64,000 nucleotides of DNA from Streptomyces sp. NBC_00285 (GCF_036174265.1 NZ_CP108055.1:3534001-3598000), one strand, 5' to 3'. Shown: positions 34,054 to 42,516, numbered from the stretch's first letter. The notes: generated from the sequence alone by a model not told the origin. Numbers and translations: made by a program.

Positions 34054-34857
34054 TTAGTCGGGGAGACGGATCAGGAACTTTCCGGTCGCGAGCACCTGGG
34101 AGATCGGCAGGACCTCAGCGTCGGCGGAGACCAGATAGGGCTCCTCGCCAGCACCGGGGCGCGCGGGCACCGTCCATACCGTTCCCGTGAGGTCCGCGTA
34201 CCGAGCCCCCACCTCAAGGAGGCGTCCCGCGAAGAGGAACCGGCGGGTGCGCAGCGACGGGGACCATCCCTCGCCGGGTACCGGACCGTCCCCGGTGTGC
34301 GGCACCTGGAGGCCGAGGAAGTCGGGTCCGGCCGTCACCAGGGTGCCGATGGGTCCCAGGGAACGGAACTCGATGGCCTCGCCACGCTCGCCTGCCTTCA
34401 GCCACCGGGAGAGGTCGTCGGCACTGAGCTGGACAGGCCGGCCGTACGCCGAGACGCCATCACGGGCTCCGAGCACGATGCGCAGCAACGAGCGCCACGG
34501 CGGGCGGCTGACGTAGGAAGCAGCCGGGACCGTGATCTGGGCGCTGCCTTCGGTGAACCTCAGCTGGTGGTGGCCGTCGGCCGTGACGTGCTCGACGGTG
34601 ACGGTGTCCGACGACTCCAGCCAGCCGCGCAGAGCAGCGGCGTCCTCATAAGCGATGGGCGCCGTCCACACGTCGCCCGCGACCGCGGTCCGGGCGACCG
34701 CGAGGGCCCGGTCGCTGCACGCGACCGCGTGGAGGTAGCCGGGGGTGGAGTCGAGGACCAGGACGTCGTGGTCGTGGGCGTCGTCGCCAACGGGGAAACG
34801 GTGTGGGGCGGCCTGGTCGAGGATGGCCGCCAGGGTCTCGGCCCGAAGGGTGAACAT
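34054..34857 (-). CDS. Possible sliding-clamp (DnaN-like) protein
   Basis: The product has 267 aa from ATG at 34857. It begins MFTLRAETLAAILDQAAPHR, resembling the start of a beta-clamp domain. Repeated beta-strand patterns follow (VTVEHVTADGHHQLRFTEG and GRPVQLSADDLSRWLKAG). Several actinophages carry distant clamp homologues in the early region. The likeness is weak, so the call is tentative. It follows the WhiB-like gene after 34 bases. Confidence 0.45.
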   Translation of the reverse strand: MFTLRAETLAAILDQAAPHRFPVGDDAHDHDVLVLDSTPGYLHAVACSDRALAVARTAVAGDVWTAPIAYEDAAALRGWLESSDTVTVEHVTADGHHQLRFTEGSAQITVPAASYVSRPPWRSLLRIVLGARDGVSAYGRPVQLSADDLSRWLKAGERGEAIEFRSLGPIGTLVTAGPDFLGLQVPHTGDGPVPGEGWSPSLRTRRFLFAGRLLEVGARYADLTGTVWTVPARPGAGEEPYLVSADAEVLPISQVLATGKFLIRLPD

Positions 34858-34891
34858 GAGGGGTCTCCGCGGGAGTTGTAGGGGTTGGTGT

Positions 34892-35302
34892 TCAGGTCGT
34901 TGAAGCGCGTTTGCGGGCTCGCCGCGCCCGCTGGGCGAGCCGTCCGGCCTCTCTGCACAGGGAGCAGGCGCGCTCCCCGCGCCGGTTGTGGGCACGGGCT
35001 CCGGCTTCGGTGCCGTGACGTATCGGGCGCCGCGCGCGCTCGTACAGCTCGCCCAGGCTCGCGCCTTCGCAGGTGGCGAGGATCTGCCCGTTGCGCCAGA
35101 ACCGGCCGCCGCACACACCGTCGAACAGGCTTGCTTTCGGCAGGACCAGCTCGACGCAGCGTGCTCGGAACGGACAGCTCCGGCAGACGGAGAGGAGCGA
35201 GAGGACCAGCGGCGACGACGGGGCTTTGGCTTCCGTCTTCTCGGACGTGAAGCGGGCATCCCCGGCGCAGGGGGCCTCAGCGACCCACCCGATGCCACTC
35301 AT
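34892..35302 (-). CDS. WhiB-like transcription factor
   Basis: The product has 136 aa. Four cysteines of the WhiB iron-sulfur cluster are seen: C12 in EAPCAGDARF, then C40, C43 and C49 in SVCRSCPFRARCVE. GVCGGRFWRNGQ replaces the usual G-(V/I)-W-G-G turn. A basic C-terminal region with a second CSLC pair follows. Phage WhiB proteins can modify host transcription. The gene lies in the early region beside DNA-metabolism genes. Confidence 0.85.
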   Translation of the reverse strand: MSGIGWVAEAPCAGDARFTSEKTEAKAPSSPLVLSLLSVCRSCPFRARCVELVLPKASLFDGVCGGRFWRNGQILATCEGASLGELYERARRPIRHGTEAGARAHNRRGERACSLCREAGRLAQRARRARKRASTT

Positions 35303-35322
35303 CTGCTCCGCCTCCCGCGGGG

Positions 35323-36054
35323 CTAGGCGGTCGGCGGCAGCAGCAGCAGGCGCACCTGATCACTGGTGCTGACGCCGCGCGGGTGGACGTAGTCGCCGGG
35401 CAGGGGCATCAAGTGCCGGTCGGCTAGGGCCGGGAGGGCGAATACCTGGCCGAGAAGGCGCGTGAGGGCGGTGTCGCAGGCGGGCGACCACTTGGGACGG
35501 GGGGCGCGGACCTGCATGCCGTTGTCGTCGACGCCTTCGAGGACCTCGATGATCCGGCCTCCCGCACTGCGGCCGTCGACGACGACCGCGGTTGCCTCCG
35601 GGTGGCGCTCACGCACCAGTTCGGCCACGCGGGCGACCCGATCGGCCGGAGGCAGCTCCAGCAACCAGGAGTTCCCCTCGGCGGCCGAGTTGTGGTGGAC
35701 CGAGGCCCATGCCGGAGAGATGTAGGGAGCGAGCGCGGTCTGCACGTCGGACTCGATCTCGTGCGCGATGTAGTCGAGCGGATGCTCCTGGGTGCCCTCG
35801 CGGTTGTTCCACAGTTCGGGGCACGTTCCCAACGGGCTGGTCTGTGCGCCCAATACGGCGTGCAGGTCGAGGGTGCGCGTGCTGTAGAAGGCGAACGTCA
35901 CGTAGACCGCCTCGGGGCAGGCGGTACGGATCTTCGCGCTGATGTGGTCGAGCACCGCGAGGCAGTACGCCTGTGCAGTGCGCTTGCCCTGGGCGTCCAG
36001 TTCGTGGCGCTGCTCGGCGAGAAGTGTCAGTTGGTCGTGTGCGGTGGGTGTCAT
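35323..36054 (-). CDS. Phage hypothetical protein, 243 aa
   Basis: From ATG at 36054. It is a predicted soluble alpha/beta protein with blocks LDHISAKIRTACPEAVYVTF, YIAHEIESDVQTALAPYISP and ATAVVVDGRSAGGRIIEVLE. No known domain is recognised. It lies between the cytosine methyltransferase and WhiB-like genes on the same strand. Confidence 0.65.
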   Translation of the reverse strand: MTPTAHDQLTLLAEQRHELDAQGKRTAQAYCLAVLDHISAKIRTACPEAVYVTFAFYSTRTLDLHAVLGAQTSPLGTCPELWNNREGTQEHPLDYIAHEIESDVQTALAPYISPAWASVHHNSAAEGNSWLLELPPADRVARVAELVRERHPEATAVVVDGRSAGGRIIEVLEGVDDNGMQVRAPRPKWSPACDTALTRLLGQVFALPALADRHLMPLPGDYVHPRGVSTSDQVRLLLLPPTA

Positions 36055-36086
36055 GGCAGGGGTGTCTCTTTCTTGTTGGGAGTGGG

Positions 36087-37577
36087 TCAGGCGAGGACGG
36101 GCATGAGGCGTTCGCCGATCCAGCGGGCGACGTTGACGGACACGGCATTGCCGGCCTGCTGTGTCTGGGCGGCCTTGCTCCCGACGACCTGGTACGTCTC
36201 GGGGAACCGCTGGGCCGACAGGTGCTCGCGGGGTTGGAGCATGCGGAAGTAGCACTCTTTGATGTCGGGCGCGCTGCGCACCACGGCCGCCGAGGCCCGG
36301 GTCGACAGGGTGTGCAACGGCTCGGCCGCCGTCTTCGGGGCGGCTTTGCGGTACGGGATGACCAGGGTGTTGCGGGCCCGGTCACCGGCAACGCCATCGG
36401 GTACCACCAAGCCGTGGTGCCGGGCCCCGGCCAGCGTGCTGAGCGGGTTGTCCACGGGCGCGACGTCGCAGTTGTTGCGGAACTCCACAATGAACGGGTC
36501 GACGGTGACCAGGGCTTCGCTCTCGCGAGTCATGCGGGTGCGCATCGGTTCGGCTGCCGAGGAGGCCGTGTCGTTCCACGAACCGCCGACCGGCACCAGG
36601 AGTGCTTCGCCCACCTTGACCGTGCGGACGGGCAGCGGCCTGGTGTCCGGAGCGAACGCGCGGTCGGTTCCGTCCTTGCCGTGCGTGAGGGTGACGACGG
36701 ACGGCTGGTGGGGGAACTTGGCCAGTCCCGCCTCGATGCGCCGCATGGTGTTCGGCACCAGCGGACGGTCGCGGTCTCCAATTCGCTGGCCGATGTCGTC
36801 CCACATGATCACGTCGGAGGCCGGGCGGACGTACGGCTCCACCAGGGCATGGCCGCAGCGCGTGTTCGGGCACCGGTAGTCGTACTGCTGGCCGTACTTG
36901 CCGACCTTGACCTTCGGGTCGCGCCAGCTCTGGCGGGCGCGGACGTCGCGCCCGCAGTGAAGGCAGTACGCCAACGGACGTGGGGCAAGGTCGGGGCGGC
37001 GAATCCCGGCGAGGGTGAAGACCAGGTAGACCCGGTCGCGCCACTGCGGGGCGTACGGGTTGGTCTCCGAGCCGATGTGCGCGGAGGACACCGAGACGAT
37101 CTGGACGCGGTAGCCCAGCTTCTTCATGCACCGGATCCACTCCGGGAACAGGCCCCAGCCGGTGATGAACTCGACGACGTTCTCCACGACGACGCAGGGG
37201 AACCGTTTTGCCTCGGCGGCGCGCAGCACGCACCAGGCGGTCACCCGCGTCAACTCGAAGGCTTCCGGGGGAAGTTCACGCCACTGCTCCTCCTCTTCGA
37301 ACAGGGCGTCTTGTACGGGGTCGGGGCGCTTCCTCCCGCCGGCGGGGCTGAGCTCCCAGCAGATGACCGAGGCCCACAGCACGAGGGCCTTGGGGAGCCA
37401 GCGCATGGGGTAGTTCTGGATGTCGGCACGCCGGGCGGCGGCCGTGGGGTGGTTGAGCGCGAAGGTGTCGACCGCGGTCTGCCAGTGATTGATGCCGAGG
37501 ATGGGGTCGAATCCGGCTTCGAGCAGGCCGGTGGCGTCTCCGCCCGCTCCGCAGAGCAGGTGGACGGATCGGGGCAC
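36087..37577 (-). CDS. C5-cytosine DNA methyltransferase, variant motif IV
   Basis: The product has 496 aa. Motif I is LLCGAGGDATGLLEAGF at the N-terminus. The ENV motif is VVVENVVEF, the motif VIII region is WRDRVYLVF, and the C-terminal motif is QQAGNAVSVNVARWIGERL. Motif IV, normally Pro-Cys, reads ASVICWELSPAGG, so a Cys is kept without the Pro. A zinc-ribbon-like insert with LHCG and RCPNTRCG lies in the middle. It probably methylates phage DNA for protection or regulation; activity is uncertain because of the altered loop. Confidence 0.8.
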   Translation of the reverse strand: MPRSVHLLCGAGGDATGLLEAGFDPILGINHWQTAVDTFALNHPTAAARRADIQNYPMRWLPKALVLWASVICWELSPAGGRKRPDPVQDALFEEEEQWRELPPEAFELTRVTAWCVLRAAEAKRFPCVVVENVVEFITGWGLFPEWIRCMKKLGYRVQIVSVSSAHIGSETNPYAPQWRDRVYLVFTLAGIRRPDLAPRPLAYCLHCGRDVRARQSWRDPKVKVGKYGQQYDYRCPNTRCGHALVEPYVRPASDVIMWDDIGQRIGDRDRPLVPNTMRRIEAGLAKFPHQPSVVTLTHGKDGTDRAFAPDTRPLPVRTVKVGEALLVPVGGSWNDTASSAAEPMRTRMTRESEALVTVDPFIVEFRNNCDVAPVDNPLSTLAGARHHGLVVPDGVAGDRARNTLVIPYRKAAPKTAAEPLHTLSTRASAAVVRSAPDIKECYFRMLQPREHLSAQRFPETYQVVGSKAAQTQQAGNAVSVNVARWIGERLMPVLA

Positions 37578-37631
37578 GGTGATGGTCTCCCAGAGGTGGC
37601 CGCCCGGCCCGGTGGGCCGGGCGGCCGTCGG

Positions 37632-37739
37632 TCAGGACTTGTGGCGGGGTCGCGTCGCGCGGTGGTGGCGGCTGTCCTCGACACCGAGGGCCGCGAACGC
37701 CACCAGGCCGATGACGCCCACGAGCAGCAGCCAGGTCAC
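37632..37739 (-). CDS. Small single-span membrane protein, 35 aa
   Basis: GTG at 37739 gives VTWLLLVGVIGLVAFAALGV followed by a basic tail (HHRATRPRHKS). A 17-codon frame from ATG at 37789 ends in a TGA overlapping this GTG, so coupled translation is possible. There is no strong ribosome site. It fills most of the gap between two larger genes and could be a small phage membrane protein. Confidence 0.4.
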   Translation of the reverse strand: MTWLLLVGVIGLVAFAALGVEDSRHHRATRPRHKS

Positions 37740-37781
37740 CGGTCCGCGCCCGAGGTGGCGCGCGGTACGCGGCCCGGCCGG

Positions 37782-38399
37782 TCAGTCATCGCTGCGGGTG
37801 ACTCGGACGGTGGTGATGTGTCCGGCGTTCTCGAACAGCGCCAGCGGATAGGTCGTGGGCTCGGGCCGCTGCCAGACCCGGCGGTAGCCCTCGTGATCGG
37901 TGAGGCGCAGGGACCATTCCGAGAACCGGGCGATGGCGGTGGCCGCTCCTTCGATCCCGGCGCTCTGGTTGTGGCTGGCGCCGTACGGCGCGGTGTGCGT
38001 GGACGAGACCATCAGCCGGGGCGCAGGGCGGGGGACGTCGAGGTCGTCGATGCGGGCCATCAGCGGGATGAGGCTGTTGTGATGGTGGCGCTGGGGGCCG
38101 TTGGGCGTGGAGTCGTACAGCACGGTGTGCCGGTCCGGGTTCTCCACGTCCCGGCGGATGGCAATCCAGCCGTTCGCGTCCGCGCAGTCGGCGGGCAGGC
38201 TGTGTTCGGAGACGATGATCAGTTCCGTGCCGTCCGTGAGGTCGGCGCGCACGAAGAACTCGCCACCGCCAGTCTCGACGTCGGTGACCCAGCGGGCGTA
38301 GCGCAGCGGGGTGATGATCCGGCTGTAGCTGAAGAACAGCTGGTTCCACAGCGGGTCGTTGGTGCGGTTGTGGTCGGGCAGTGCCGCAATGACGGTCAT
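37782..38399 (-). CDS. Phage hypothetical protein, 205 aa
   Basis: From ATG at 38399, with the CTCTTGGAGACC leader just upstream. It is beta-rich with GGGEFFVRADLTDGTELIIV and the segment LPADCADANGWIAIRRDVEN. No domain is recognised. An ATGTCACCTATCT element at 38460 is the likely control site 60 bases upstream. Confidence 0.65.
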   Translation of the reverse strand: MTVIAALPDHNRTNDPLWNQLFFSYSRIITPLRYARWVTDVETGGGEFFVRADLTDGTELIIVSEHSLPADCADANGWIAIRRDVENPDRHTVLYDSTPNGPQRHHHNSLIPLMARIDDLDVPRPAPRLMVSSTHTAPYGASHNQSAGIEGAATAIARFSEWSLRLTDHEGYRRVWQRPEPTTYPLALFENAGHITTVRVTRSDD

Positions 38400-38459
38400 A
38401 TGGTCTCCAAGAGGGTGCGCTCGGCGGGCGCGCAGGAAATGCACGCACACCGTTGAGAA

Positions 38460-38472
38460 ATGTCACCTATCT
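38460..38472 (-). promoter_or_regulatory. ATGTCACCTATCT element, copy 2
   Basis: On the minus strand AGATAGGTGACAT, 60 bases ahead of the gene starting at 38399. No good -35 hexamer sits at normal distance, so here the element may be an operator or use an activator. Confidence 0.5.
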
Positions 38473-38491
38473 CAGGTGAAAGCGAAGAGCT

Positions 38492-38770
38492 TCAGGCGGC
38501 GGGCAGTTCACTGCGGGCGAGGATCTGCACCGCCCACATCCGGCCGCCGCGCGTGACGACGCAGCCGATCGCGCGCCCCCGGTAGGGCAGGACGAATCCG
38601 CTGCCACCCTCCTCCTGCGTCAGGGTGTCGACGAGTTCGCGGACACCGTCCTCGGCGCACTCAGGCGAGCAGTACAGGTGACCACCGAGCCGCGGGGCGA
38701 GGTGAGGGCCATGGATGACTTCGGCGACCACGATGTAGGCGTCGGGGGCTGGGCTAAGAGTGATGGTCAC
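38492..38770 (-). CDS. Phage hypothetical protein, 92 aa
   Basis: From ATG at 38770, preceded by TTGGAGATCACCC. It contains HLYCSPECAEDG, a C-x-x-x-C pair often found in small zinc folds, and a beta-rich C-terminus (IGCVVTRGGRMWAVQILARS). No known family is recognised. A well-formed promoter lies about 50 bases upstream. Confidence 0.65.
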   Translation of the reverse strand: MTITLSPAPDAYIVVAEVIHGPHLAPRLGGHLYCSPECAEDGVRELVDTLTQEEGGSGFVLPYRGRAIGCVVTRGGRMWAVQILARSELPAA

Positions 38771-38818
38771 GGGTGATCTCCAAGTGGTGGGCGGGGTCGG
38801 CGAGTTCCGAACTTATAC

Positions 38819-38850
38819 TTATATCTTAATGGCATACATCGGGGCGTCAA
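38819..38850 (-). promoter_or_regulatory. Early promoter, TTGACG-16-TAAGAT
   Basis: Minus-strand -35 TTGACG (38845-38850) and -10 TAAGAT (38823-38828) with a 16-base spacer. The TGCCATTAAGATATAA block is the same as at 32282. It serves the gene starting at 38770. Confidence 0.7.
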
Positions 38851-39800
38851 TGTGGTCGATCTTGCGAACGCCCCGGTCCCTGGCGGGACTTGGCCGCCGT
38901 CTGTCGTCCCCTCTCCCTCCCCATGCGGGCCAGTTCCCGCGTTCGCTGACGGGCCATCTCCAGCGCCTGCGGGTCGCTCTGCGCCACCCGGCGCTCCTGC
39001 TCGGCGAAGAACTCCCGCAGCCAGTCCTGCTGGACACGGTGCTCACGGTCGGCTGCCTCCCGGCGTTCCTCTTCCCGCTCGGCACGCGGATTGGTGCCGC
39101 ATCCCCGGCAGTTGCCCACCGGCTCGGCGTGTTTGGCACAGCGCGCCCTCTGCTGTCCGCGATGCGTCTCCGCGTCCCCGACAACCTCGGCCGTGGGGGT
39201 AGGGGGGTTAGGAAGAGAAGAGGAAGAAGGGGGAAGAGAAGGGGTTTCCCTGGGGGAACCCGCCCGGTTTCCCTGCGGCAACCCACTGGGTTCCCCCAGG
39301 GCGACCCTGCCCGTGGCCCCGTCAGGGTTCCCCTGCGGCAACCCTGCCTCCCGCGCATCTTCCTCGGCGGCCCGAACTTCCTGCCGAGCAGTCACGTCCT
39401 GCTGGGTGCGGGCTGCCGACGACGGTCTGCGGCGCGGCGTGCTGCTGCGCGCCAATCGAGGGTTGGTCGGGGCCTGCTGCGCCGCACGGCGCCGCTCGGC
39501 CAGCTCCTCCGTGGAGGGGATGGGCGGCACGCCGTACGGGAAGACGCGGTACTCGGCGCGGTGGCCGACACGGCCGATCGTGACCCGTTCGACCAGGCCG
39601 AGGCCGACGAGTTGCGTGACGACCGTGATGACCTGCTTCTCCCCCACGCCGGACCAGGCCATCATCCGCTCCAGTCCGGGCCTGGCCAGCCTGGTCTGGT
39701 CGTCGGCCGAGTCCGCGATCTTCATGAGTACCAGCTTCTGCGTTGTGTTGATCACCTCCTTCGGCAAGTAGGCGGCCACCACCATCAGTTGGATGCTCAC
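38847..39800 (-). CDS. Helix-turn-helix replication-type protein
   Basis: The product has 317 aa from GTG at 39800, with GGAGAGG five bases upstream. The N-terminal winged helix (NTTQKLVLMKIADSADDQTR then MAWSGVGEKQVITVVTQLVG) resembles phage replication initiator domains. A low-complexity linker follows, a CAKHAEPVGNCRGCG Cys cluster, and a charged coiled-coil tail. Four 20-bp repeats lie inside the gene (39242-39344). By analogy with lambda O and similar initiators, I infer it binds them as the origin protein. Confidence 0.68.
   Translation of the reverse strand: MSIQLMVVAAYLPKEVINTTQKLVLMKIADSADDQTRLARPGLERMMAWSGVGEKQVITVVTQLVGLGLVERVTIGRVGHRAEYRVFPYGVPPIPSTEELAERRRAAQQAPTNPRLARSSTPRRRPSSAARTQQDVTARQEVRAAEEDAREAGLPQGNPDGATGRVALGEPSGLPQGNRAGSPRETPSLPPSSSSLPNPPTPTAEVVGDAETHRGQQRARCAKHAEPVGNCRGCGTNPRAEREEERREAADREHRVQQDWLREFFAEQERRVAQSDPQALEMARQRTRELARMGRERGRQTAAKSRQGPGRSQDRPH
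39242..39344. repeat. Four 20-bp iteron-like repeats, candidate phage origin
   Basis: Copies start at 39242, 39265, 39288 and 39325. All have the form GGGTT-10-AACCC with few changes, for example GGGTTTCCCTGGGGGAACCC and GGGTTCCCCTGCGGCAACCC. Copy 3 is close to the reverse complement of copy 1. Spacings of 23, 23 and 37 do not keep the reading frame, so the conservation is at DNA level. Confidence 0.65.
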
Positions 39801-39883
39801 CGGCACCTCTCCGTGTTGCGTCCCGCCGCCGCGCCGGGGCCGGGGCGGGCCCGCGCGGGTACCGCCCCGGCCTGGTGTGGTGG

Positions 39884-41026
39884 TCAGGACTGCTTGCTCG
39901 CGGTGACGTTGATGCTCACCGCGGTCCGCCGGTCGAGGTCGAGGCGGGTGGGCACGGGGATGCCCACCTCCTTGAGCCTGGCTTTCATGGCGCCCGTGTC
40001 CGGCGCCATGGGCACCTCCAGGCCCGCGCGGCGGTAGAGGCCGACCATGGCCTCGACGTCGTCGACCTTGGTCGGGTTGCCGCCGCTCCAACCCAGGACG
40101 TTGCCTCCGTAGGTGCCCGGCTCGGAGCCGTCGAGCTGGGCCCGCAGGAACTTCTGACGCTCCTTGAGGGGCTTGATCTGCTCGGTGACGGCGACGTACT
40201 CGGCCAGCGCCGTGGCGCGTTCCTCGTCGTCGTGGACGAGCCGACTCTGCGGGGAGCGCCCAGTGGCGAGCGGCCCCCAGCACGCGGTGCGGAAGGGGCA
40301 GTGGTCGCAGATCGCGGACAGGCCCGGTCCCTGGAACGTGCGCGGGAGTTCTTCCGGGGTGGCGGCGGCGCGGACCTGTTGGACCCACCAGCGGGCGCGG
40401 CGGGCCCGGTCGGCCTCGTAGGCGATCTCCTGTACGTGGTCGTCGCCGTTGTCGCGGTTGATGAACCGGAAGCGGATGCGGGCCACGGGCACGGGGCCGA
40501 TCCGGGCGAGCTGGCGCTGACCGCTCACGCGCGCGAATCCCTCGGCGGCGAGCAGGTCGGCGTACAGGTACACCTGCCGCATCTCGGCTTCGCTCGCCCC
40601 GTACCGCAGGACGTTGTCCCACTGGTAGGTGCCCTTCGTCTTCACGTCCTCGACAGTCGTCTGTTCAGCCGGGAGCGTGGGGCGCAGCCGCTTCGGGAGC
40701 CGTGCGGCAGTCGTGCTGTCGAGCTGGACGGCGTCGATGTGCCCCCGAACGGTCTCATCCTCGACGCGGCGCTCGACGAGCCAGCCGTACTCCTCGCGGG
40801 CGGCATCGAGTATCCCGGCGTGCAGCCAGGTGCCGAGGATCGCCTTGCGCTTCTCGCCCGTGTCAGTGGGGGTGCGGCCGTGCAGGAGGTATCCGGCCCG
40901 GCGCGCGCACACGGTGTCGCTGGCGCCGAGTTTGGTCTGCTGGGAGCGGGGGCGGCGGGCGTCCGCCGCGTGGGCGGCGGGCCACAGACTGACGGGCCGC
41001 TGGGGCGCGATGACCACAGTGGTCAT
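39884..41026 (-). CDS. Cas4/RecB-like PD-(D/E)XK exonuclease
   Basis: The product has 380 aa. The nuclease core is GHIDAVQLD followed by TTVEDVKTKGTYQWD (Asp-x-Lys). Iron-sulfur cysteines fit the Cas4 pattern: one early Cys in DTVCARRAGYLLHG and three late ones in AICDHCPFRTACW. It lies directly downstream of RecT, so the pair forms an exonuclease/annealase recombination module like lambda Exo and Bet. The CTCCAAGAGG leader precedes the start. It is not part of a CRISPR system here. Confidence 0.85.
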   Translation of the reverse strand: MTTVVIAPQRPVSLWPAAHAADARRPRSQQTKLGASDTVCARRAGYLLHGRTPTDTGEKRKAILGTWLHAGILDAAREEYGWLVERRVEDETVRGHIDAVQLDSTTAARLPKRLRPTLPAEQTTVEDVKTKGTYQWDNVLRYGASEAEMRQVYLYADLLAAEGFARVSGQRQLARIGPVPVARIRFRFINRDNGDDHVQEIAYEADRARRARWWVQQVRAAATPEELPRTFQGPGLSAICDHCPFRTACWGPLATGRSPQSRLVHDDEERATALAEYVAVTEQIKPLKERQKFLRAQLDGSEPGTYGGNVLGWSGGNPTKVDDVEAMVGLYRRAGLEVPMAPDTGAMKARLKEVGIPVPTRLDLDRRTAVSINVTASKQS

Positions 41027-41094
41027 GGTCTTTCTCCAAGAGGATGCGGGGTGCCTCGCCGCCGTCGACGGGCGGCACCCGGTGTCGGCAGGGG

Positions 41095-42090
41095 TCAGGA
41101 GGCGGTGCGGCGAGCGGGGGCGGTCCGCTTGCGCGGGGCACGCTTGGCCGGAGTTGGGGGCTCGTCGGCGCGGGTGGCGGTGTCCTGTTCCGGGGCCGTG
41201 GTCTTGGCCGGGTTCTTCGCGGCACGTGACCGCTTCTTCGGCTCCGCCATCGCCGCGCTCGTGTTCCGCTCCCCCGTCTCGGGGTCGCCGCCGGACTCGC
41301 CACTCGACGTGCCGCCCGTGGAGTCGCCCGCTTCGAGTCCGGCCGCCACCCGCAGGCGTCGGGTCGCCTCCTGCGCCTCACGGACGACGGCTTCGGCGTC
41401 GGCACGCTCCATCTCCTCGTCGACGTAGACGCCGGAGAGGTCCTGCGGTGCGGCCATGCGCAGCGAGCCGGCCTCGGCGCACTTGCGCAGCATGTGGGCG
41501 GGCATCTGCTGCCACATCTTCGCCACGACGTACGCGCTCTGCTTGCGGTCGTAGTACGTCGGGGCGAACTCGTCCCAGCGGGCGATCATGGGGAAGCGGC
41601 TGGTGCCCCGCAGGACGGTGACCTTGACCGCGGCCGGGTACGCCTTCGACAGCCACACGTCGTGGGCGTTGCCCTCGGAGTCGTAGTAGACGGTGTCCTC
41701 GTAGGAGATGGACTCCCCGGCCTTCGCCGCCGCCCGGTGGGCGACCGTGCGGAAGCCGTCGATGCCGGTCTGGATCGTCCATGTCTTCTCGGGCTCGTCG
41801 GGGTTGTCGGCCGCCTTCCAGTTGGTGCGGCCGATCATGTAGATCTGCCGTGCGAACGGGTCGAGGCCGGTCCGTACGCAGTAGTGGAAGAACATGGCCA
41901 GGTGGCCGCGCGGGGCGGCGGCCAGGCCGGGGCTTATCAGGGCCAGCGTCGAGAGCTGCTTGTGGTCGAACTCGTCCTGGTCGGCGCGCAGGGTGATGGC
42001 GCTCGCAGGGACGGGCTGGGGCGCCGTCGCGGTTGGTTCGGCCAACTCGCCCTCCACTACGGCGGGTTCGGCGGATGGTTCGTCGGTCAC
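41095..42090 (-). CDS. recT: RecT/Bet single-strand annealing protein
   Basis: The product has 331 aa. The RecT/Bet core is visible in residues 40-240: HLAMFFHYCVRTGLDPFARQ, IGRTNWKAADNPDEPEKTWT, QTGIDGFRTVAHRAAAKAGE and AYVVAKMWQQMPAHMLRKCA. The C-terminal 90 residues are a low-complexity, Lys/Arg- and Ala-rich tail. It anneals complementary strands during phage recombination. It is followed by the Cas4-like exonuclease gene. Confidence 0.9.
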   Translation of the reverse strand: MTDEPSAEPAVVEGELAEPTATAPQPVPASAITLRADQDEFDHKQLSTLALISPGLAAAPRGHLAMFFHYCVRTGLDPFARQIYMIGRTNWKAADNPDEPEKTWTIQTGIDGFRTVAHRAAAKAGESISYEDTVYYDSEGNAHDVWLSKAYPAAVKVTVLRGTSRFPMIARWDEFAPTYYDRKQSAYVVAKMWQQMPAHMLRKCAEAGSLRMAAPQDLSGVYVDEEMERADAEAVVREAQEATRRLRVAAGLEAGDSTGGTSSGESGGDPETGERNTSAAMAEPKKRSRAAKNPAKTTAPEQDTATRADEPPTPAKRAPRKRTAPARRTAS

Positions 42091-42105
42091 GCTCTCTCCA
42101 AGAGG

Positions 42106-42450
42106 TCAGTCGGTCCGCAGGCTGCGGACCTCGAAGGCCCTCTCCCATTCGGGATGGCGTTCGATGAGGAGCCGGACGTACCGGCTGCGGAAGTTGTTGT
42201 TGAGGCGGAAGTCGTCGCCCTCGGTCGCCGTGACGTAGTGCCAGCGCGGGACCTCGAAGAGCATCCCGATGCCGATGCGGCGCGCGCCGCGCTTCAGGTA
42301 GTCGGCGGTCAGGGTCTCCAGGGCGCGAAGCACCCAGGGGTTGAGCCGGTGGAACGTCTCGAACTGCGCCTGGATCGACTCCGGTTGCCCTTCGGGCTGC
42401 CGCACGGTGTGGATGACCAGGCCCGGTGTCTCGCCCTGGACGCCTTCCAT
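42106..42450 (-). CDS. Phage hypothetical protein upstream of RecT
   Basis: The product has 114 aa. ATG at 42450 is chosen because a promoter at 42488-42516 would start transcription just upstream, which excludes a longer frame from 42516. It contains QFETFHRLNPWVLRALETLT and GIGMLFEVPRWHYVTATEGD, and ends FEVRSLRTD. Similar proteins accompany recombination genes in actinophages, but no function is known. Confidence 0.65.
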   Translation of the reverse strand: MEGVQGETPGLVIHTVRQPEGQPESIQAQFETFHRLNPWVLRALETLTADYLKRGARRIGIGMLFEVPRWHYVTATEGDDFRLNNNFRSRYVRLLIERHPEWERAFEVRSLRTD

Positions 42451-42478
42451 ACCCACCCCCTGATGACACGTTCGAAGA

Positions 42479-42516
42479 ATGTCACCTATCTTGAGGGTTG
42501 AGGCGCGGATGATCAA
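42479..42516 (-). promoter_or_regulatory. Promoter with ATGTCACCTATCTT element, copy 3
   Basis: Minus-strand TTGATC (42511-42516), 17-base spacer, CAAGAT (42488-42493), then AGGTGACAT across the expected start of transcription. It drives the recombination genes from 42450 leftwards. The element's place on the -10 and start region suits repressor control. Confidence 0.65.

Noticed and set aside
39242..39344. Short repeats with spacers that could look like a tiny CRISPR array.
   Set aside because: Repeats are 20 bp with 3- to 17-base gaps and alternate in orientation, inside a coding gene, without cas genes. The Cas4-like protein nearby is a phage recombination exonuclease paired with RecT.
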